From Bacteroidota bacterium (GTDB taxonomy: Bacteria; Bacteroidota; Bacteroidia; Bacteroidales; JAAUTT01), in assembly GCA_030706405.1 (NCBI GenBank), contig JAUZOO010000001.1, positions 391,762 through 455,761 of the forward strand: a DNA stretch of 64,000 bases. Reading direction: 5' to 3'. The notes under the pieces are model-generated. The model saw nothing but the letters and a program-made list of their open reading frames with translations, was not told the origin of the DNA and searched no databases. A program made the position numbers and the translations under genes. This document shows, one piece after another, positions 8,076 to 16,444 of this stretch (the stretch's first letter is position 1; every line of letters begins with the position of its first letter).

Positions 8076-10154
8076 TTATTGAAAGATTTCGTCTTTTACA
8101 TTTGAATTGGCTACAATCGAATCGATCGTAATATCGATTGATTGTGGGCCTGCCGATTGTTTCATCTTTTTGGGGTATTTAACGCCGTTTATTTCTGTGT
8201 AATCAACGATATCGGTTGTTTGTGATATTTTTCCCATCGGAGAGTCAGAAGTTGAAATGCTTCTGATTTTTAATCCTGTTTTAGCTGAATAATAATCAGT
8301 CGTTACGTCATTTGAAGGAGATGTTATATCAACAATATAAGTATCTTCTCCATTTATTTTGGTAGAGCCTTTTAGTTCGGTTTTGTAACCCAATTTATCG
8401 TATTTGAGTTCTGGGGCAATTTCGGCCTGGGCTTTGAGTTTTTCGAGTTCTGCACCCTTTAATTCTTTGGATCCTTGCATTCCTGAGGATTTGCCAGATT
8501 CGCCATTCAATACTATTTTTTGTACGGATTGTCCATTCATATTAATATCGGTGAGAAATTTTCCAGGCACTTTATAAATCATACTTACCGATAAGGCCAT
8601 TCCCTGAACAGACATAGTACCTTTCATGGTGAGATCGTTTATTTGAGATAATTTTGTTTTTCCACCAATGGCGTCGATATATGCTGTAAGAACGCTCTGG
8701 GCTGTAACATTTTGTGGAATAATAGGCGTTTCTTTTTTATTGGGGTCGTATGGATTAGCCTCGATATCGTAATAAGTGATTTTTCCATCGGGACTAAACT
8801 TTTTTAATTTTTCTCCAATTTCCGAAGCTTTTCCTACCACGAGTATTGTCGATTTCTCGGGAAGGATATATTTTTTTGCCATTTCCTGAACATCGGCTGC
8901 TGTAACTGCTTCTATTTTTTTAAGATAATTGGTATAGAAATCCTTAGGGAGCTTATAACGTTCAATATTTGTGGCAAACGAAGCTATGGTTTGCGGATTT
9001 TCGAGTGACAGCGAAAAATTACCTGTGAGATAGTTTTTTACCATGGTCAACTCTTCTGCTGGTACAGGTTCTTCTCGTAAGCGTTTCATCTCCACAATAA
9101 TTTGGCTAATGGCGCTGTCGGTTACTGCATTGCGAACATTGGCATAAGCAGTAAAGTTACTTGCCAATGGGTTAATCTTAAAATTGGAATATGCTCCATA
9201 CGTAAAAGCATGTTTTTCACGAAGATTGTTGAACAGACGGAACGTTCCTCCTCCTAAAATGGTATTGGTAACGCGGGCTTTAATATAGTCCGGATTGTTA
9301 AGGTTCAAGTCTACAGCATATCCGATATTGATATTGGATTGAACGGATTGAGGCCGGTCAACAATTGCAACCTGGTTTGCTTGAGGAGCTTCAGGTTTAG
9401 GATACGACTGCATTTTTATATCGCCCTTTTTCCAGTCGCCAAAATATTTTTCTGCAAGTTTTTTGGCTTCATCAGGTGTTATGTCTCCAACAATCGATAA
9501 ATAAGCAATGTTCGGACGGAAATAGTTTTGGTAATACTGCGTACACATGTCTAACGTAATATTTTTTACCGAAGCTTCGGTTTCAAACTCACCGTAAGGA
9601 TGATTTTTGCCAAAAAATAAGGCCGACGAAACATTTTCGGAGATAGCACCTGGGTCGTCTTTGTTTGCGGCAAGCCCGGATAACGTTTGATTTTTTTTCT
9701 TGTCCAGTTCTTCCTGGTTAAATGCAGAGTTTATGGTAACGTCGGAGAGAATTTCGAGCAGTTTAGGTGTATGCTTTTTTAATGATGAAGCATAGATACC
9801 TGATGAACTTGCATTTAAACTACCGCTTATAAAGTCGATTTCATCGTTTATCTGGTCTTTTGTCCGTGTTTTTGTTCCGGTTCCGATTAATTCCGAGGCG
9901 AGATTGCCTATGCCGGTATTTTCTTTTTCGAGTGCGGGTTCGAATACAAACGATATAGCAAATGATACTCTTGGAAGCCTATGGTTTTCAACAACAAATA
10001 CTTTTAACCCGTTTAAAAGTTCAAACTTGGTATAGTTGCCGATTTCGATTTTGGGGGCAGGCCCAGGATGCGGAGCTTTTGACCTGTCTAACTGAGCATA
10101 AAGGCTTCCTACTGAAATTAAAAGTATAAGAATAATATTGATAAAGTTTTTCAT
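8076..10154 (-). CDS. M16-family protein lacking the zinc motif, with C-terminal LolA-like domain
   Basis: A 692-residue secreted protein (signal peptide about 1-20, ending YAQ). Residues about 35-460 form two M16 (insulinase/processing peptidase) lobes. Where active members carry HxxEH this protein has GNLASELIGTG, so the catalytic His and Glu ligands are missing; the substrate-binding R..Y-type segment is still present (NNLREKHAFTYGAYSNFKI). Residues about 490-690 form an added beta-rich domain resembling LolA/LolB or outer-membrane lipoprotein-sorting folds (STKINGEDTYIVDI, TDYYSAKTGLKI). The active M16 partner is 12 bases upstream in the same operon. Such active/inactive pairs are known to form heterodimers; that role here is inferred. 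Confidence 0.88.
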   Translation of the reverse strand: MKNFINIILILLISVGSLYAQLDRSKAPHPGPAPKIEIGNYTKFELLNGLKVFVVENHRLPRVSFAISFVFEPALEKENTGIGNLASELIGTGTKTRTKDQINDEIDFISGSLNASSSGIYASSLKKHTPKLLEILSDVTINSAFNQEELDKKKNQTLSGLAANKDDPGAISENVSSALFFGKNHPYGEFETEASVKNITLDMCTQYYQNYFRPNIAYLSIVGDITPDEAKKLAEKYFGDWKKGDIKMQSYPKPEAPQANQVAIVDRPQSVQSNINIGYAVDLNLNNPDYIKARVTNTILGGGTFRLFNNLREKHAFTYGAYSNFKINPLASNFTAYANVRNAVTDSAISQIIVEMKRLREEPVPAEELTMVKNYLTGNFSLSLENPQTIASFATNIERYKLPKDFYTNYLKKIEAVTAADVQEMAKKYILPEKSTILVVGKASEIGEKLKKFSPDGKITYYDIEANPYDPNKKETPIIPQNVTAQSVLTAYIDAIGGKTKLSQINDLTMKGTMSVQGMALSVSMIYKVPGKFLTDINMNGQSVQKIVLNGESGKSSGMQGSKELKGAELEKLKAQAEIAPELKYDKLGYKTELKGSTKINGEDTYIVDITSPSNDVTTDYYSAKTGLKIRSISTSDSPMGKISQTTDIVDYTEINGVKYPKKMKQSAGPQSIDITIDSIVANSNVKDEIFQ

Positions 10155-10166
10155 GATTTCGCCTCC

Positions 10167-11501
10167 TTATTTTTTTGATGATTGAGGTAAATAATATAAT
10201 ACCAGTCTGTTTTCGGGTTTTAGATATTGATTCGCAACCCTTTTCAAATCATCTTTGGTGATTTTCTGATATTTTTCAATTTCGGTATTGATGAGGTTTG
10301 TATTTTTAAAATAGGTGTAATAAGTAGCCAGGTTGTAGGCTATTCCCCTCATGGTAGAATTTTGACTATAGAAATCATTTTCAATCTGGTTTTTTATTTT
10401 TTGAAAATCCCTGTCGGATATTTCTCCAGCTTTCACCGTTTCAATTTCCAAATTGAGGGCTTTGTCTAAATCTTCTGCTGTTTTTCCAAGGTTTGCAATT
10501 CCAAGCGTAATGAAAAGTCCGGCATCTTCAAGCGTAAAGGACATAGCTGAAATTTCGAGTGCCAGTTGCTGTTTGTCAACAATTGATTTGTAAAGAACAG
10601 AGCTTTCTCCTCCGGATAAATATTTTTGGAGCATATCCATGGCGTAAGCGTCGGGGGTACCAGATGCGGGAACATGATAAGCATAGAAAACGGCGGGCAG
10701 TTGAACTTTGTCATAAGTAGTTACCCGTTTTTCGGCAGTTTGCTCCGGTTCTTTAACCGAGGGGCGAAAAATGGTTTCATTTCCGATTGGAATATCTTCA
10801 AAATATTTCTTTACCATATTTTTAGCCGCATCTATTTGAATGTCTCCTGCAATTACCAGAACTGCATTTTTAGGTACATAGAATTGCTTATAAAAATCCA
10901 TGAACTCGCTGTATTTGGCTTTGTCGATATATTGTGCTTCGCCAATTGGAGTCCATTGGTACGGGTGTTTTTGGAATGAATTTGCAAAGACTTCGAGCAT
11001 CCATCGACCATACGGACGATTTTCGTACGATTGCTTGCGTTCTTCCTTTACCACTTTTCGTTGGGTTTCGATTCCGATGCTGTCAATTTTAAGATGGAGC
11101 ATCCGTTCGGATTCTAGCCATAACCCGAGTTCGAGCTGGTTGGATGGCAAAACCTCGTAATACTGTGTTATATCGAAGGAGGTAGAAGCGTTATTGTTGC
11201 CTCCGGCATTTTGGACATACTTGAAAAATTGTCCGCGGTTAATGTTGTCCGACCCTTCAAACATCAGGTGTTCAAAAAAGTGGGCAAAACCGGTGCGGTC
11301 CGCATTTTCGTTTTTCGAGCCAACATGATAAACAACGTTTACGGCTACAGTAGGGATTGAATTGTTTTGATGCAAAATTACATGCAACCCGTTTTTGAGG
11401 TCAAATTCGTTAAAGTCGATTTTGCCGGATTGGGCAAAACTCCTGTTTCCCGGGAATAGAAACAGGAAAAGAATCACTACTAAAGGTTTAAATCTTTTCA
11501 T
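10167..11501 (-). CDS. M16-family zinc metallopeptidase, catalytic subunit
   Basis: A 444-residue periplasmic peptidase with a signal peptide (about 1-23, ending SFAQ). The inverted zinc motif HxxEH is intact in HFFEHLMFEGS (about residues 78-88), and the third ligand Glu is probably in KEERKQSYENRPYG about 75 residues on. The C-terminal lobe has the M16 non-catalytic pattern (SSVLYKSIVDKQQLA, RDFQKIKNQIENDF). It is encoded first in a two-gene operon with a longer M16 protein without the zinc motif. Likely function is degradation of peptides in the periplasm; the substrate is unknown. Confidence 0.93.
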   Translation of the reverse strand: MKRFKPLVVILFLFLFPGNRSFAQSGKIDFNEFDLKNGLHVILHQNNSIPTVAVNVVYHVGSKNENADRTGFAHFFEHLMFEGSDNINRGQFFKYVQNAGGNNNASTSFDITQYYEVLPSNQLELGLWLESERMLHLKIDSIGIETQRKVVKEERKQSYENRPYGRWMLEVFANSFQKHPYQWTPIGEAQYIDKAKYSEFMDFYKQFYVPKNAVLVIAGDIQIDAAKNMVKKYFEDIPIGNETIFRPSVKEPEQTAEKRVTTYDKVQLPAVFYAYHVPASGTPDAYAMDMLQKYLSGGESSVLYKSIVDKQQLALEISAMSFTLEDAGLFITLGIANLGKTAEDLDKALNLEIETVKAGEISDRDFQKIKNQIENDFYSQNSTMRGIAYNLATYYTYFKNTNLINTEIEKYQKITKDDLKRVANQYLKPENRLVLYYLPQSSKK

Positions 11502-11617
11502 AAAATAATGGTTTTTAGGTACAACATAACATTTTTAAAAGAGAATGGTAAAATAAATTTAAATGTATGATTTCATAGAGTTTTAACTGATGTTGAGTAT
11601 TAAAATGATTTAAAAAT

Positions 11618-12007
11618 TTAGACATTAAGGAAAGAATCGAGGAGGGCTAGTAATTCTGTTTTACTTATTGGTTTTGTAATGAAACAATTACATCCGGCTT
11701 CAATGGATTTCTTGGTTTCACTTTCGAGAGCGAAAGCTGTTTGGGCAATGATTGGTACGAATGGATTTATTTTTCGAATTTCTCGTGCGGCATCGCATCC
11801 ATCCATTATCGGCATCTTTATGTCCATCAGAACGATGTCTATTTTATCCGTATTTTTAAATATTTCCAACGCTTCTAGTCCATTTTTTCCGTGTAAGACT
11901 TTTGCGTTGGTTTTGGAAAGCATTATTTCAAGTAGGCGAAAATTTACGTATTCATCTTCACCTATAAGTATGGTTTTATTACTCCAGTCGTAATTGCCCG
12001 CGGTCAT
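11618..12007 (-). CDS. Stand-alone response regulator receiver protein
   Basis: A 129-residue CheY-like receiver without output domain. The acidic pocket is GEDEY (about residues 16-20), phosphorylation site D62 in LMDIKMPIMDG, the switch Thr/Ser in AQTAFA, and the conserved Lys in ITKPIS. It resembles the receiver domain at the end of the 990-residue hybrid kinase at 2820-5792 (both have a PIIAQTAFA/PVVAQTAYA-type strand and an EAGC...I.KPI segment), suggesting common descent. It is flanked by non-kinase genes, so its kinase partner is not obvious. Confidence 0.92.
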   Translation of the reverse strand: MTAGNYDWSNKTILIGEDEYVNFRLLEIMLSKTNAKVLHGKNGLEALEIFKNTDKIDIVLMDIKMPIMDGCDAAREIRKINPFVPIIAQTAFALESETKKSIEAGCNCFITKPISKTELLALLDSFLNV

Positions 12008-12160
12008 TGTAAACGTGTTTAGAAGTCAAAATAAATATTATTATTTAGTTCTCTAAGTTATAAAATATCTATAATGTTTAACCGTGTTGTAACTTTTAAG
12101 ATTAGATGCCCGTCATAGAATTAAAAAGACAAGCATTTAATAACCTAAAATCATATTATT

Positions 12161-13033
12161 ATGAAAGTACTATTGAGTTTATTTTTGTTTATGGCTTTTA
12201 TCACAGTTGGATACGCACAGTCGGACTCTATAAAAGGTACAAATTTAAAAGCGGATACTACAAAGATTATATTGGGGAAAAAGGAAATCCGTATCGTTGA
12301 GTCAGAAAGGGGAACGGATATTAAGGTTCGTTCAAAGGATGACTTTGCAAATGATGAGTTGGATAATGTGGCTACCACGGCAAAACGTCCCGCTCGGTTT
12401 AAAGGTCATTGGCGTGCCATAGAAGTGGGACTGAACAATTATTTAAATAAGAATCATTCCATGAGCCTGTCGGGCAGTGATGAGTTTATGAGCTTAAATA
12501 CAGCCCGGTCTATTAACGTAAATTTGAACCTGTTTCAAAAATCGATTGGGATTATTGGCAATCAGTTTGGGTTTGTTACAGGTTTAGGCTTTGAATTTTA
12601 TAATTATTTTTTCGACAATAATAATAGCATTACTAAGGATGCAAATGGTGTTATTATTCCAGTACCGTACGATCCTATACGTTTGGAAAAAAGTAAATTA
12701 TCGATGACTTATTTGGTGGTTCCTTTAATGTTTGAATTTCAATTTCCGGGTAATGTTAAAGATTCGGAGCGGTTACGTATGTCTGCAGGAATTGTGGGAG
12801 GATTAAAGTTAAGATCGCATACAAAAGTAGTTTATTATAAAGATGGTAACCGGGAAAAGGACAAGATTTGGAACGATTTCAATTTGAATTCTATGCGTTA
12901 CGGTTTTACGGCGCGTGTTGGTTACAAACATTTTAATGTTTATTCCAATTATTATCCGGTAAGCCTGTTTGAAAAGAATAAAGGGCCGGAGCTTTATCCC
13001 ATATCTGTGGGTATTGCTATTACCTTTAACTGA
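12161..13033 (+). CDS. Outer-membrane beta-barrel protein
   Basis: A 290-residue protein with a signal peptide (about 1-19, ending GYAQ). After a charged linker the sequence shows alternating amphipathic strands (HWRAIEVGLNNYL, QFGFVTGLGFEFYNYFF, MTYLVVPLMFEFQF, YGFTARVGYKHFNVYSNYYP) ending in a beta-strand with terminal VGIAITFN, as expected for an eight- or ten-stranded barrel of the Bacteroidota OMP_b-brl type. The function is unknown. It is monocistronic, divergent from the receiver gene and followed by a terminator. Confidence 0.8.
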   Translation: MKVLLSLFLFMAFITVGYAQSDSIKGTNLKADTTKIILGKKEIRIVESERGTDIKVRSKDDFANDELDNVATTAKRPARFKGHWRAIEVGLNNYLNKNHSMSLSGSDEFMSLNTARSINVNLNLFQKSIGIIGNQFGFVTGLGFEFYNYFFDNNNSITKDANGVIIPVPYDPIRLEKSKLSMTYLVVPLMFEFQFPGNVKDSERLRMSAGIVGGLKLRSHTKVVYYKDGNREKDKIWNDFNLNSMRYGFTARVGYKHFNVYSNYYPVSLFEKNKGPELYPISVGIAITFN

Positions 13034-13057
13034 TTTTTGAGATCAATTTTTTGAAAT

Positions 13058-13095
13058 AGCCGGGTTTGCGTAATAGCTGCCCGGCTTTTGTTTTA
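13058..13095 (+). terminator. Intrinsic terminator after the barrel gene
   Basis: AGCCGGG (13058-13064) pairs with CCCGGCT (13080-13086), loop of 15 bases, followed by TTTGTTTT. It lies 24 bases past the stop. Confidence 0.8.
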
Positions 13096-13142
13096 TATAA
13101 ATTCTGTCAATTTACTAATGAATGTAACCTTAACAAATTTCT

Positions 13143-13150
13143 TATTTTTG
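13143..13150 (+). promoter_or_regulatory. Candidate -7 element for pepE
   Basis: TATTTTTG matches TAnnTTTG and ends 23 bases before the ATG at 13174, giving a short leader. The -33 region has no clear TTG. Confidence 0.4.
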
Positions 13151-13173
13151 TTGGATAATCAATAATATGATCA

Positions 13174-13878
13174 ATGCGACTTCTTCTGTTAAGTAATTCA
13201 ACGAATGCGGGCGAGCCTTATCTGGATTACCCTAAGCATTATATAAAATCTTTTTTGGGTGATAAGTGTATAAAAGTTTTGTTTATTCCTTATGCGGCAG
13301 TGACGTTTTCGTTTGATGAATATGAAAATCGTGTCAAGGCCCGGTTTAATGAAATTGGTCATGACGCTATTTCCGTACATCATTTTGATTCTCCGGTTGA
13401 GGCCGTTCGTTCTGCCGAAGTTATTGTAGTAGGAGGGGGAAATACTTTTAGTTTGTTAAAACTATTGCAGCAAAATAATTTAATGGATATAATTAAAGAG
13501 AAAGTTGATGAAGGAATACCCTATATTGGTTGGAGTGCCGGTTCCAATATGGCTTGTCCCACTATTTGTACTACCAATGATATGCCAATTGTACAACCTG
13601 TCGATTTTAAAGCATTTAATTTTGTACCATTTCAGATAAATCCTCATTATACTGATTATGTAGCGCCGGGACATGCCGGAGAGACGAGAGATGATCGGAT
13701 TAATGAATTTTTGACAGCCAATCCTTCCGTAACCGTTGTCGGGCTGCGTGAAGGCTCAATTTTGAAGTTTGAGAATTCAAAATTAGAACTTCTGGGAAAG
13801 AATGATATTAAGATTTTTCATTATAATGAACCGACTACTGAATACTCTCCTGAAAGTAATTTTAGTTTCTTAATTTAG
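13174..13878 (+). CDS. pepE: Peptidase E (dipeptidase, family S51)
   Basis: A 234-residue cytoplasmic serine dipeptidase specific in the family for N-terminal aspartyl dipeptides. The nucleophile elbow GWSAGSN places Ser at residue 121. Other family landmarks are RLLLLSNST at the start, VVGGGNTFSLLKLL (85-98), and the INPHYTDY segment with a conserved His. Length equals the usual 229-235 residues. A sensor kinase gene on the same strand starts 70 bases later and a U32 gene follows that; no terminator separates them, so co-transcription is possible. Confidence 0.93.
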   Translation: MRLLLLSNSTNAGEPYLDYPKHYIKSFLGDKCIKVLFIPYAAVTFSFDEYENRVKARFNEIGHDAISVHHFDSPVEAVRSAEVIVVGGGNTFSLLKLLQQNNLMDIIKEKVDEGIPYIGWSAGSNMACPTICTTNDMPIVQPVDFKAFNFVPFQINPHYTDYVAPGHAGETRDDRINEFLTANPSVTVVGLREGSILKFENSKLELLGKNDIKIFHYNEPTTEYSPESNFSFLI

Positions 13879-13947
13879 AACGATTTAATTTTATGTTTTT
13901 TAATAAAAAATTTAGTATAAGTACTCAGGGTTTTTAATTTGGTGTTT

Positions 13948-15114
13948 ATGTCAACAATTTCTTTACATACCATTAAGAAACAATGGAAATTAGGATTGTT
14001 TATTTCCGCAATAATAATTGGTTATGTATCGTTGTGGTACACGAATAATTTAGTTAAAAGGCTTTCTTATGAGGAATCAAAAAAAGTAGAGCTTTGGGCT
14101 GAGGCCACCCGGATGCTTTCAGAGACGGCTGCTCCAAATGTTGATTTGAACTTTTTACTTAAAGTTATTGAAAACAACAATACTGTACCTGTAATACTTA
14201 CGGATGAGAATGAAAAAATAATTTATACCAGAAATTTAGATTCTCTTCGGGTTGACATGCCTGGTTATCAGGAAAAAGAACTTCTGGAAATGAAGGCTGC
14301 ACACTCTCCCTTAGTTGTTGATCTGGAAAATGCTCATCGGAATTATATTTTTTATAAGGACTCATTATTGTTACAAAAGTTAAGATATTATCCTTATATC
14401 CAGTTGTTTGTTGTTGTAGTTTTTATTGTTGTTTCGTTTATTGCATTTAGTTCATCGCGTAAAGCTGAGCAAAATAAGGTATGGTTGGGGCTATCGCGCG
14501 AAACTGCTCATCAACTTGGAACACCAACTTCATCTTTAATGGCATGGCTTGAAATACTTAAAGCTAAAGTTAATGATGATAAACTGATCGTTGAACTTGA
14601 AAAGGATGTACATCGGCTAAACCTGATTACAGAGCGGTTTTCAAAGATTGGTTCTCAACCGGTTCTTGAAATTTGTGATTTGAATAAGGTTATAAGTGAG
14701 GTTGTTGTTTATATGCGCCGGCGAAAATCCGAATTGGTAAATATTGATATCGAAAGTGAATCTTTTGAAAATTATATTCCATTGAATAATAATTTGTTTA
14801 GTTGGGTTATTGAAAATTTGATTAAGAATGCTTTGGATGCCGTGCCTGCTCAGGGTAATATTAAAATAACTATTTTAAATAAGGATTCTCAAGTTATTGT
14901 TGATATTGTAGATAATGGTAAAGGCATTCCAAAACGGAATTTTAAAAAAATATTTAAACCGGGCTTTACTACAAAATCGCGCGGCTGGGGCTTGGGACTA
15001 TCGTTAACCAAAAGGATTATTGAAGAATATCACAAAGGAAAAATTTTTGTTTTACGTTCGGAAATTGACAAGGGAACTGCGTTTCGGATTATTCTTCCGG
15101 TAAAGAAAGTTTAG
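13948..15114 (+). CDS. Membrane sensor histidine kinase
   Basis: A 388-residue kinase when started at the ATG 13948; in-frame TTG (13939) and GTG (13942) also exist. Topology: transmembrane helix about 11-32 (LGLFISAIIIGYVSLWYT), an extracytoplasmic sensor region of about 100 residues, a second helix near 150-172 (LFVVVVFIVVSFIAF), then the kinase core. The phosphoacceptor is H188 in a divergent H-box (RETAHQLGTPTSS). The HATPase follows with N-box VIENLIKNALDA, G1 DNGKGIPK, F-box FKPGFTTK and G2 GWGLGLSLTKRI. No receiver domain and no adjacent regulator gene, so its partner is unknown. Sits between pepE and a U32 gene on the same strand. Confidence 0.92.
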   Translation: MSTISLHTIKKQWKLGLFISAIIIGYVSLWYTNNLVKRLSYEESKKVELWAEATRMLSETAAPNVDLNFLLKVIENNNTVPVILTDENEKIIYTRNLDSLRVDMPGYQEKELLEMKAAHSPLVVDLENAHRNYIFYKDSLLLQKLRYYPYIQLFVVVVFIVVSFIAFSSSRKAEQNKVWLGLSRETAHQLGTPTSSLMAWLEILKAKVNDDKLIVELEKDVHRLNLITERFSKIGSQPVLEICDLNKVISEVVVYMRRRKSELVNIDIESESFENYIPLNNNLFSWVIENLIKNALDAVPAQGNIKITILNKDSQVIVDIVDNGKGIPKRNFKKIFKPGFTTKSRGWGLGLSLTKRIIEEYHKGKIFVLRSEIDKGTAFRIILPVKKV

Positions 15115-15143
15115 GTTGATCCTTATCTCATTGATAAAACTTG

Positions 15144-15151
15144 TAATTTTG
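15144..15151 (+). promoter_or_regulatory. Candidate -7 element for the U32 gene
   Basis: TAATTTTG matches TAnnTTTG and ends 25 bases before the ATG at 15177. A TTG exists upstream but at 25-base spacing rather than the usual 19-20. Confidence 0.4.
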
Positions 15152-15176
15152 TCGGGAATTAACAGGAGATAAAATT

Positions 15177-16415
15177 ATGGAACGTAAGAATTTTGAGCTG
15201 ATGGCTCCCGTAGGTTCATGGGAGTCGTTACAGGCAGCTATTCAGGCAGGAGTTGACTCGGTTTATTTTGGTGTGGACCGGCTGAATATGAGGTCGCAAT
15301 CGACGGTAAATTTTACATTCGAGGATTTTGCTCAGATTGTGACGTTGTGTAATTCTCATCATGTGAAGACCTATCTTACGTTAAATACCGTAATGTATGA
15401 TCAGGATTTGGAGCTGATGCGCGAACTTATTAATGCGGCCAAAGAGCATCAGATAAGTGCAGTAATTGCTTCGGATATGGCCGCTATCAGCTATGCATTT
15501 AGTCAGGGCGTTGAAGTTCATATTTCAACGCAGGTAAATGTCTCCAATATTGAAGCGGTTAAGTTCTATGCTAATTTTGCCGATGTGATGGTTTTGGCCC
15601 GGGAGTTAAATCTCGAACAGATTGCCGGTATCTCGAAAATAATAAAGGAACAGCATATATGTGGACCTTCGGGCAATTTGATTCGATTGGAATTGTTTAT
15701 TCACGGCGCTTTATGCATGGCTGTTTCCGGAAAGTGTTATTTAAGCCTTCACGAGTATAATAAATCGGCTAATCGTGGATCATGCCTCCAGTTGTGCCGG
15801 CGTTCTTATATCGTTACCGATAAGGAGACTCAGATGGAACTGGAAGTTGACAATCAGTATATCATGTCTCCTAAAGATTTATGCACCATCGAATTTTTGA
15901 ACCAGGTTCTTGATGCGGGAGTAACTGTTCTTAAAATTGAAGGAAGGGCTCGCTCTGCCGATTACGTAAAAACTGTGGCCGAGTGTTATAATGCGGCTAT
16001 TTACAGTTATATTGATGGAACTTTTACGAAAGAAAAAACCGATGTTTGGAAGGAACGACTTTCCACCGTATTTAATCGGGGTTTTTGGGGAGGCTACTAT
16101 CTGGGTCAACGGTTGGGCGAGTGGAGCAATGCTTACGGCTCAAAAGCAACCAAGAAGAAAATTTATATTGGAAAAGGGATGAATTATTTCGCTAACCTTA
16201 AGGTTGCCGAATTTTTGGTTGAAACCGGTTCCTTAAAAGTCGGCGATGAAATTTTAATTACAGGCCCAACAACAGGTGTTATTGAGACGACCGTTAAAGA
16301 ACTACGGGTTGATATGAAAAGTGCGGAAGAGGCTTTTAAAGGCGACCGTTTTTCAATGCCAGTTGATGCGCAGGTTCGTCGATCTGATAAATTATTTAAA
16401 GTAGTTCCTGCTTAA
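15177..16415 (+). CDS. Peptidase U32 family protein (tRNA hydroxylation/TrhP type)
   Basis: A 412-residue protein. It opens with the TIM-barrel-like FELMAPVGSWESLQAAIQAG and contains the U32 signature ELFIHGALCMAVSGKCYLS (about residues 170-188). Further cysteines in GSCLQLCRR complete the likely 4Fe-4S ligand set. Characterised E. coli relatives act in prephenate-dependent 5-hydroxyuridine formation in tRNA (TrhP) or ubiquinone hydroxylation; peptidase activity is doubtful for the family. The KIEGRARSADYV stretch and the C-terminal beta-domain (about 340-410) fit the TrhP-like subgroup. An SD-like AGGAG sits about 10 bases before the ATG. The last codons form part of a terminator hairpin. 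Confidence 0.85.
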   Translation: MERKNFELMAPVGSWESLQAAIQAGVDSVYFGVDRLNMRSQSTVNFTFEDFAQIVTLCNSHHVKTYLTLNTVMYDQDLELMRELINAAKEHQISAVIASDMAAISYAFSQGVEVHISTQVNVSNIEAVKFYANFADVMVLARELNLEQIAGISKIIKEQHICGPSGNLIRLELFIHGALCMAVSGKCYLSLHEYNKSANRGSCLQLCRRSYIVTDKETQMELEVDNQYIMSPKDLCTIEFLNQVLDAGVTVLKIEGRARSADYVKTVAECYNAAIYSYIDGTFTKEKTDVWKERLSTVFNRGFWGGYYLGQRLGEWSNAYGSKATKKKIYIGKGMNYFANLKVAEFLVETGSLKVGDEILITGPTTGVIETTVKELRVDMKSAEEAFKGDRFSMPVDAQVRRSDKLFKVVPA

Positions 16416-16430
16416 GCGAACTACTTTAAA
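16395..16430. terminator. Terminator-like hairpin overlapping the U32 stop codon
   Basis: TTTAAAGTAGTTC (16395-16407) pairs perfectly with GAACTACTTTAAA (16418-16430), ten-base loop containing the stop codon. It lies between convergent genes (U32 and the hybrid kinase at 16445), so it may act in both directions. Confidence 0.7.
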
Positions 16431-16444
16431 TTGGGGATTTAGTT

